Shown here in pieces: positions 5,977 to 9,658 of a DNA stretch of 9,658 nucleotides. The position numbers and the translations under genes are program-made. Numbering within the stretch: the first letter of the stretch is position 1; the number at the start of each line of letters is the position of its first letter. Source of the stretch: Peptococcaceae bacterium (lineage in GTDB: Bacteria > Bacillota > Peptococcia > Peptococcales > Peptococcaceae); contig JAFXJE010000159.1 in assembly GCA_017532485.1 (NCBI GenBank), positions 1 through 9,658 of the forward strand, given 5' to 3'. The notes beneath the pieces are model-generated. The model saw nothing but the letters and a program-made list of their open reading frames with translations. It did not search any database and was not told where the DNA came from.

Positions 5977-7611
5977 CTATTGTGCTAAATTCACCTTAAC
6001 TACCGTACCGTCAGCCAAACTATAGAGCAAAGTATCACCATAAACATAAACTCCACCATCAACTGTATCGGCAGCATAATAACGAGTTCCTTCACCTACT
6101 ACGAGTAATCTTAATTCTTCACCAGCAGCCTCTCCAGCAGTATAGACACATAATCTATCATCCAATACTTCATGGTAAGTACCTGTTCTAGTATCCATCA
6201 ACACTACCCCTGTAATGCTGCCATAACCTGAAGCATAGCAATCAAAGGTCTTGACCACAGTTCTATCTCCACCAATGGTTTTTTGCACAGTATAAAGAGT
6301 ATAATCCCCTACAGCAGCCTTCAAAATCAAGCCATCTTCCCCTTGATTTTCAATCATGCGTACATCTTGATTGAGCTCTGTATAACGCATCAAATGACCA
6401 TTTTGGTCATAAATAATCATCGTACTATCTGCTTCTGCTTCATCAACCCAACCTTTATACACATAGAAACCACAAACGCCATCTAACAATTTAGTAGTTT
6501 TTCCCGTCTTGGTATCAAGGCAATACAAAGCACTATCCTCATTTGTATTCAAATCAACAGCTGTGTAATACACCTTATCGCCAAAAATCTTGATACATTC
6601 TTTATCATCTACCGACAGCTTCTGACCATTACGTTTTTGTCCAATCCGTATTCTTCCTTCCAAGGCATTCACTTCGGTAGTCACACCGTCTTTTTCATAG
6701 CTAAACTCGGTAGCACTATCAAAGTATGGATGCTCGCCTCTAATTACAAGACCATTTTCCCTAGCCACAACCTCACTAGTACCATGATTACCATAAGAAT
6801 AATATGGCGCTTTTTCCTCTGTCAAAGTACCGTCAGGTAATATTTTCCGACTGTACTTGGTACTCATCACAGGGCTGCCACCTACATAATATTCAAAATA
6901 AATCTCACCATCAGCTTCGATAAAATTAACCCTTCTGCTCATCCCACTATCAGGATAGGTAAAAATTACTTCCGGTGAAGAAGTATCATCAACAGCCAAG
7001 CGATACACTACATGGTCCTCACCTTTATCACCATTGTAATAATAATATTTTCCGTCAGTTACTACTTTGCCTACTGCATGAGGTAAGCTTATTTTTTCAG
7101 CGTGCATATTATCTGAGTTAAGCATTAAGCCTGCCTTTTTATCAAAGGCATAATCCCAGCCAAATTCCTCTACGGCAAATCGCCAAGTCAATGGAAAATA
7201 AGTCACATCTCGGAAAGTCAGTAATGGATATTCTTCTGCAGCAACATCTATTTTCTTGCCATTAACCACTAAATTAAAATCCGAAACCGTTGCCTTATAT
7301 TTACCCCAATTACGTTTTGTCCATTGGTAATCACGATAAGCACAAGTAACTGTAGTCTTTTCTATCGAAAGCGTACTAGTCTCACTATTCCAATCCGTAC
7401 CCAAACCTAAATAACGACAATCATAATAAGTCATGGGAATATAAGTAATGTCATTATAGACAATCAATGGAAATTCACGATTTTTATTCTCGATCTCCAC
7501 CCCATTAAAAGTTACCGGAAAATCAGGCAACTCCACCTTAACCTCCTCAGCCCAAACAGGCAAAGCAGGAAATATCAATATCATCATCAATGTAAGTAAT
7601 ATCTTTTTCAT
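5977..7611 (-). CDS. Secreted protein with two copper-amine-oxidase-N-like stalk repeats and a propeller-like C-terminal region
   Basis: A 544-residue exported protein of unknown function. Residues 1-21 form a signal peptide (MKK, hydrophobic core, cleavage after PVWA). Two related repeats follow, about residues 35-85 and 116-165, each with NG-x-x-I, then E-F/Y-P-L, D-I/V-T-Y-x-P-M/L-T and a Gly-x-Asp-Trp or Gly-Trp-Asp segment. These resemble the 'copper amine oxidase N-terminal' domain found in many Firmicute surface proteins; there is no amine oxidase catalytic domain. The remaining ~370 residues have repeated short strands of the form YYxxG, VYYTAVDLN, ALYCLDTKTGKTTKLLDG, like DUF5050-type beta-propellers. 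No cell-wall anchor or C-terminal membrane helix is seen. A TTG at 7623 extends the frame, but it lies in the ribosome site itself (GGAGG, 7616-7621), so ATG 7611 is the start. It has its own promoter and terminator. Confidence 0.85.
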   Translation of the reverse strand: MKKILLTLMMILIFPALPVWAEEVKVELPDFPVTFNGVEIENKNREFPLIVYNDITYIPMTYYDCRYLGLGTDWNSETSTLSIEKTTVTCAYRDYQWTKRNWGKYKATVSDFNLVVNGKKIDVAAEEYPLLTFRDVTYFPLTWRFAVEEFGWDYAFDKKAGLMLNSDNMHAEKISLPHAVGKVVTDGKYYYYNGDKGEDHVVYRLAVDDTSSPEVIFTYPDSGMSRRVNFIEADGEIYFEYYVGGSPVMSTKYSRKILPDGTLTEEKAPYYSYGNHGTSEVVARENGLVIRGEHPYFDSATEFSYEKDGVTTEVNALEGRIRIGQKRNGQKLSVDDKECIKIFGDKVYYTAVDLNTNEDSALYCLDTKTGKTTKLLDGVCGFYVYKGWVDEAEADSTMIIYDQNGHLMRYTELNQDVRMIENQGEDGLILKAAVGDYTLYTVQKTIGGDRTVVKTFDCYASGYGSITGVVLMDTRTGTYHEVLDDRLCVYTAGEAAGEELRLLVVGEGTRYYAADTVDGGVYVYGDTLLYSLADGTVVKVNLAQ

Positions 7612-7615
7612 AGCT

Positions 7616-7621
7616 ACCTCC
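7616..7621 (-). promoter_or_regulatory. Ribosome binding site deciding the secreted protein start
   Basis: GGAGGT lies 4 bases before ATG 7611. It overlaps the alternative upstream TTG, which rules out that codon as a sensible start. Confidence 0.75.
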
Positions 7622-7646
7622 AAATAGAGTAGAAAATATCACTACG

Positions 7647-7675
7647 ATTAAAGCACAAATTTTCCATAATGTCAA
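7647..7675 (-). promoter_or_regulatory. Promoter of the secreted stalk/propeller protein
   Basis: On the minus strand there is a perfect TTGACA (7670-7675), a 17-base spacer and TTTAAT (7647-7652) preceded by TGTGC, an extended -10. Transcription would begin near 7640, giving a leader of about 30 bases. Confidence 0.8.
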
Positions 7676-7685
7676 ATTTTCGACA
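7670..7685. promoter_or_regulatory. Near-perfect palindrome overlapping the -35 box, candidate operator
   Basis: The plus strand reads TGTCAAATTTTCGACA, which matches its own reverse complement at 14 of 16 positions (TGTC-n-AAA/TTT-n-GACA). It covers the whole -35 box of the secreted protein promoter, the usual place for a repressor dimer. The regulator is unknown. Confidence 0.4.
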
Positions 7686-7710
7686 TAAAATTATAAAGGT
7701 GTTTATAAAG

Positions 7711-7735
7711 AAAAAACAGCCCTATAGGCTGTTTT
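7711..7735 (-). terminator. Intrinsic terminator of the hicAB operon
   Basis: A 9-bp stem, AAAACAGCC (7713-7721) with GGCTGTTTT (7727-7735), has a 5-base loop. On the minus strand it is followed by a run of six T residues. It lies 16 bases after the hicB stop. Confidence 0.85.
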
Positions 7736-7751
7736 CCTTCATAAACATACA

Positions 7752-8117
7752 TTATTTTGAATAAATCGCATCATTCTTGGCAAGAAGATACACACAATAC
7801 TGATTCATGCTAATTCCCTCTCTTTTAGAGTGTTCCGCAAGTGAACGATGCAGACTGCGAGGAATTCGCAACTTAAATTGACCTGAATAACCTTCCAAAT
7901 TATCCGGCTCTTGAATTTCTATTCCATCTTCAAGAGCTGCTTCCAGCCAAGCTTTCTTAGCATCCAAGGCATTTACTACTACTTCTTCTATCGTTTCAGC
8001 ACAAGTAATACATCCCGGAAGTTCTGGAAATGAAGCTACAAAACCGCCCTCTATTCTATCTTCTACTATTTCCATTCTATAATTCATTGCCATATAATCA
8101 CTAAGCGTTTTCATCAT
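7752..8117 (-). CDS. hicB: HicB antitoxin
   Basis: A 121-residue antitoxin of the HicAB type II system. It binds and blocks the HicA RNase and represses its own promoter. The N-terminal half has the degraded RNase H-like fold with the family signature FVASFPELPGCITCAETIEE (residues 26-45) and the helix around ALDAKKAWLEAAL. The C-terminal part, about residues 80-114 (FKLRIPRSLHRSLAEHS...ISMNQYCVYLLAK), has the pattern of a ribbon-helix-helix DNA-binding domain. The frame opens with two adjacent ATG codons (8117 and 8114); GAGG in the end of hicA lies 6 bases before the first. It overlaps hicA by 17 bases, toxin first, the usual order for this family. A clear terminator follows. Direct repeats over the operon promoter are a plausible binding site for the C-terminal domain. 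Confidence 0.92.
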   Translation of the reverse strand: MMKTLSDYMAMNYRMEIVEDRIEGGFVASFPELPGCITCAETIEEVVVNALDAKKAWLEAALEDGIEIQEPDNLEGYSGQFKLRIPRSLHRSLAEHSKREGISMNQYCVYLLAKNDAIYSK

Positions 8118-8355
8118 TCATCGCCTCACTTTCTACAATCTGTTTTACCATTTCTACATATAATGTTTTGATTGGTTCGTGTCTAGGTATCGTAATTGGC
8201 TGACATCCAGTTTTTCTAAAAGTACAATGGCTACTCCCTCCTCTTGGAGAGTGCATCTCATAACCATAACTTTCTAAAACCTTACGCAGTTCATCAAATC
8301 TGAGATCTTTTGATAATGCACATATTTTCATTAATAATTTATCCCATTTTGACAC
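8101..8355 (-). CDS. hicA: HicA toxin (mRNA interferase)
   Basis: A small toxin of 84 residues with the double-stranded-RNA-binding-like fold of HicA. It cleaves mRNA and stops growth when HicB is lost. The signature FDELRKVLESYGYEM...RGGSSHCTFRK contains the conserved catalytic histidine (His43) after Gly-Gly-Ser-Ser, and the ITIPRHEPIK segment is typical of the family. A TTG at 8361 opens the frame two codons earlier but is only 2 bases from AGGAGG. The GTG at 8355 is 8 bases away and is the better start, though this is not certain. The N-terminal part is slightly longer than in the shortest HicA proteins. All visible key residues are present, so it is probably active. It shares a promoter with hicB and overlaps it by 17 bases. 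Confidence 0.9.
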   Translation of the reverse strand: MSKWDKLLMKICALSKDLRFDELRKVLESYGYEMHSPRGGSSHCTFRKTGCQPITIPRHEPIKTLYVEMVKQIVESEAMNDENA

Positions 8356-8376
8356 TTTCAATACCTCCTCATTTAT

Positions 8377-8405
8377 AGTATATGTGGTATCATATTTGGT
8401 GTCAA
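8377..8405 (-). promoter_or_regulatory. Promoter of hicAB
   Basis: On the minus strand there is a perfect TTGACA (8400-8405), a 17-base spacer and TATACT (8377-8382). The leader to the hicA start is about 15 bases and contains the AGGAGG site, so nothing else is needed for expression. Confidence 0.8.
8385..8404. promoter_or_regulatory. Direct repeats TGGTRTCA, candidate HicB operator
   Basis: TGGTATCA (8385-8392) and TGGTGTCA (8397-8404) are direct repeats with a 12-base period. They lie across the spacer and -35 box of the hicAB promoter. Closely spaced half-sites of this kind are typical for ribbon-helix-helix repressors, the domain seen at the HicB C-terminus. An 11-bp palindrome, GATATTATATC (8407-8417), lies just upstream. 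Confidence 0.5.
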
Positions 8406-8441
8406 TGATATTATATCTATATTTTCAGACATAAAGAGCTC

Positions 8442-8483
8442 ATTTCTTATTTCAATTTAAGTGCAAAACTTGAAATAAGAAAT
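8442..8483. repeat. Hairpin 1 of a tandem pair
   Basis: Perfect 14-bp arms (8442-8455 and 8470-8483) enclose a 14-base loop. On the plus strand it is followed by a run of seven A residues, which on the minus strand lie between this hairpin and hairpin 2. It shares the core CTTATTTCAA...TTGAAATAAG with hairpin 2. It may be a second, backup terminator, or a copy of a small palindromic element. Confidence 0.75.
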
Positions 8484-8487
8484 AAAA

Positions 8488-8532
8488 AAACCCCGCCTTA
8501 TTTCAACTTTAACGTAAAACTTGAAATAAGGC
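8488..8532 (-). terminator. Hairpin 2, intrinsic terminator of hsdR
   Basis: A perfect 12-bp stem, GCCTTATTTCAA (8495-8506) with 8521-8532, is followed on the minus strand by GGGG and then seven T residues. It lies 17 bases after the hsdR stop and should be an efficient terminator. A further short pairing (TTTA with TAAA) occurs inside the loop. Confidence 0.85.
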
Positions 8533-8548
8533 AGAGCTTGAGAACATT

Positions 8549-9658
8549 TTATGCAGCAACACTGATACTATCATGCAGCATATTGACGATACTTACTACT
8601 GATTTTAGATTCATCCCAAACATTTCCTGCAAGTCAAAATTATTAAACGGCTCTGCATTAACTAAATCCTCAACACTAATATCACCATTATTGCGTACAT
8701 AGTTAATAATAGTTCTGACAAATTCCTGTTGTTGCGAATTAAATAAATTACCGCTTAAATATTCACCAAATTTTTCATTCACAGCTTCTTGACTTAGACC
8801 AATCAAACTACGTACAAAAGCCGCCATATTTTCAATATTAGTTGTATTTAAATAATCAGTCTTTGTCCCCAGTTCATGCCACAAGATGTATTCCAAATCT
8901 TTTAAATCCTCATCCGTAATAGGTTCAAGGTTATGAATTTTTCTGATTACCTCATTATCACTATGTTCTAATAAGTAATCAATTACCTTTTCCCGATAAG
9001 TACGAATATCTATTAAAGTATCCGGTACTTCATAATCTGCATCACTGATATTATCCGGAATATCTATATCTATCGGTTTTTGCTTGTCATCTTTTAAAAC
9101 AGTCATTAAATCTCTTAATTCTTCTCGCATCTGTTCAATTTCAGATACTTCTGGTGCTTCCCAAAAACCAGCATGAATAGCTTTACGCAATACATTAGCT
9201 TTTTCTCTCACTTGTGGTACAGAAGCTTTTTCTTCTAATAAATATTTTGCTATTTCACGCACATTTTTTACATGAGCATTTGCTTTTTTTATATTGCCGT
9301 CAGACAGCAACGCTTGCTCGATATAAAACATCCGCAAATCAAAGGATATTACTAATGGCTCACCGTTTAACCCACTATCCAGCAATGGTACAATGTGTCG
9401 TTTAATTTCTTCCACCATAACAGCAGACAAGGCAACCCATGTATCAAAATCATAGTATTTATCTACATACTGCATTTCTTCACGCACTTGAATACGGTAT
9501 TGACCAACAGTTTTAATCTTGACAACCTCATTGTGCAGCTGTCGTTTTAACTCTTGATAATACCCAAGATACCACTCATTTTCCTGGTACTCTATACGCT
9601 GCAATTCATGTAAAATGTCCAATTTTATTTGGTAAAGTTTTTGTGACAGAGTAACAGT
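8549..9658 (-). CDS. hsdR: Type I restriction enzyme R subunit HsdR, C-terminal part (cut by window edge)
   Basis: The frame stays open to the right edge, so this is the last 369 codons of a longer gene and the TTG at 9622 is not a true start. The end of the protein (HNLEPITDEDLKDLEYILWHEL, then VRSLIGLSQEAVNEKFGEYL, then LNSQQQEFVRTIINYV) matches the C-terminal domain of EcoEI-type HsdR subunits as I know the family. That region is thought to join the motor subunit to the HsdM/HsdS methylase core. The nuclease and helicase motifs lie in the part outside the window, so activity cannot be judged. The preceding region (about residues 100-220 as seen here) is helical and charged, likely coiled. 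The protein forms part of a restriction system against incoming DNA; hsdM and hsdS are not in the window. A strong terminator follows, so hicAB is a separate transcript. Confidence 0.88.
   Translation of the reverse strand, partial: TVTLSQKLYQIKLDILHELQRIEYQENEWYLGYYQELKRQLHNEVVKIKTVGQYRIQVREEMQYVDKYYDFDTWVALSAVMVEEIKRHIVPLLDSGLNGEPLVISFDLRMFYIEQALLSDGNIKKANAHVKNVREIAKYLLEEKASVPQVREKANVLRKAIHAGFWEAPEVSEIEQMREELRDLMTVLKDDKQKPIDIDIPDNISDADYEVPDTLIDIRTYREKVIDYLLEHSDNEVIRKIHNLEPITDEDLKDLEYILWHELGTKTDYLNTTNIENMAAFVRSLIGLSQEAVNEKFGEYLSGNLFNSQQQEFVRTIINYVRNNGDISVEDLVNAEPFNNFDLQEMFGMNLKSVVSIVNMLHDSISVAA

Noticed and set aside
5977..7611. Copper amine oxidase enzyme
   Set aside because: Only the stalk-like N-terminal repeats that carry that name are present; the catalytic domain is missing.
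8442..8532. Tandem hairpins as a minimal CRISPR array
   Set aside because: There are only two units, each unit is itself a long palindrome with a T-run terminator, and no spacer or cas gene is present.
9622..9622. TTG as the start of a 357-residue protein
   Set aside because: The reading frame continues without a stop to the right edge and there is no ribosome site; it is an internal codon of hsdR.

Overview
The window looks like chromosome from a low-GC, anaerobic, probably gut-associated member of the Bacillota. Negativicutes is a reasonable guess but is not proven. The reasons are AT-rich sequence, strong AGGAGG-type ribosome sites, textbook TTGACA/TATAAT promoters, a ferredoxin-linked aldehyde oxidoreductase, and a secreted protein with paired 'copper amine oxidase N-terminal-like' repeats. 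No rRNA, tRNA, complete transposon or CRISPR array was seen.

Layout. Positions 1-2930 (minus strand) hold a compact redox operon read right to left. It encodes a tungsten/molybdenum aldehyde:ferredoxin oxidoreductase, a MoaD/ThiS-like sulfur carrier, a 2[4Fe-4S] ferredoxin and an iron-type alcohol dehydrogenase cut by the left edge. Together they could interconvert a carboxylic acid, aldehyde and alcohol using ferredoxin and NAD(P)H. The operon has a near-consensus promoter at 2958-2986. A MATE exporter (3036-4364, minus) lies just upstream with its own promoter. Positions 4488-5080 (plus) carry a lincosamide nucleotidyltransferase of the Lnu(C) type whose arginine codons are all AGA/AGG, suggesting horizontal acquisition. 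A small two-helix membrane protein with a CPTCGRC motif (5267-5479) and a glyoxalase I (5535-5900) follow on the plus strand. A bidirectional hairpin terminator then separates them from a convergent, minus-strand secreted stalk/propeller protein (5977-7611).

The right side (7700-9658, minus strand) is a defence-type segment. It has a HicAB toxin-antitoxin pair, with a promoter overlapped by direct repeats that look like a ribbon-helix-helix operator, and the C-terminal third or so of a type I restriction HsdR subunit whose upstream part lies beyond the right edge. Between them, two near-identical hairpins stand in tandem (8442-8532); one is a clear terminator for hsdR.

Several start codons were moved from the longest possible frame to the start that follows a good ribosome site: the oxidoreductase to 2916, the MATE exporter to 4364, the secreted protein to 7611 and HicA to 8355. 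No wholly new system is evident. The items most worth a second look are the four-gene redox cassette, the acquired Lnu gene with a possible IS1-like end, the twin hairpins, and the HicAB operator.
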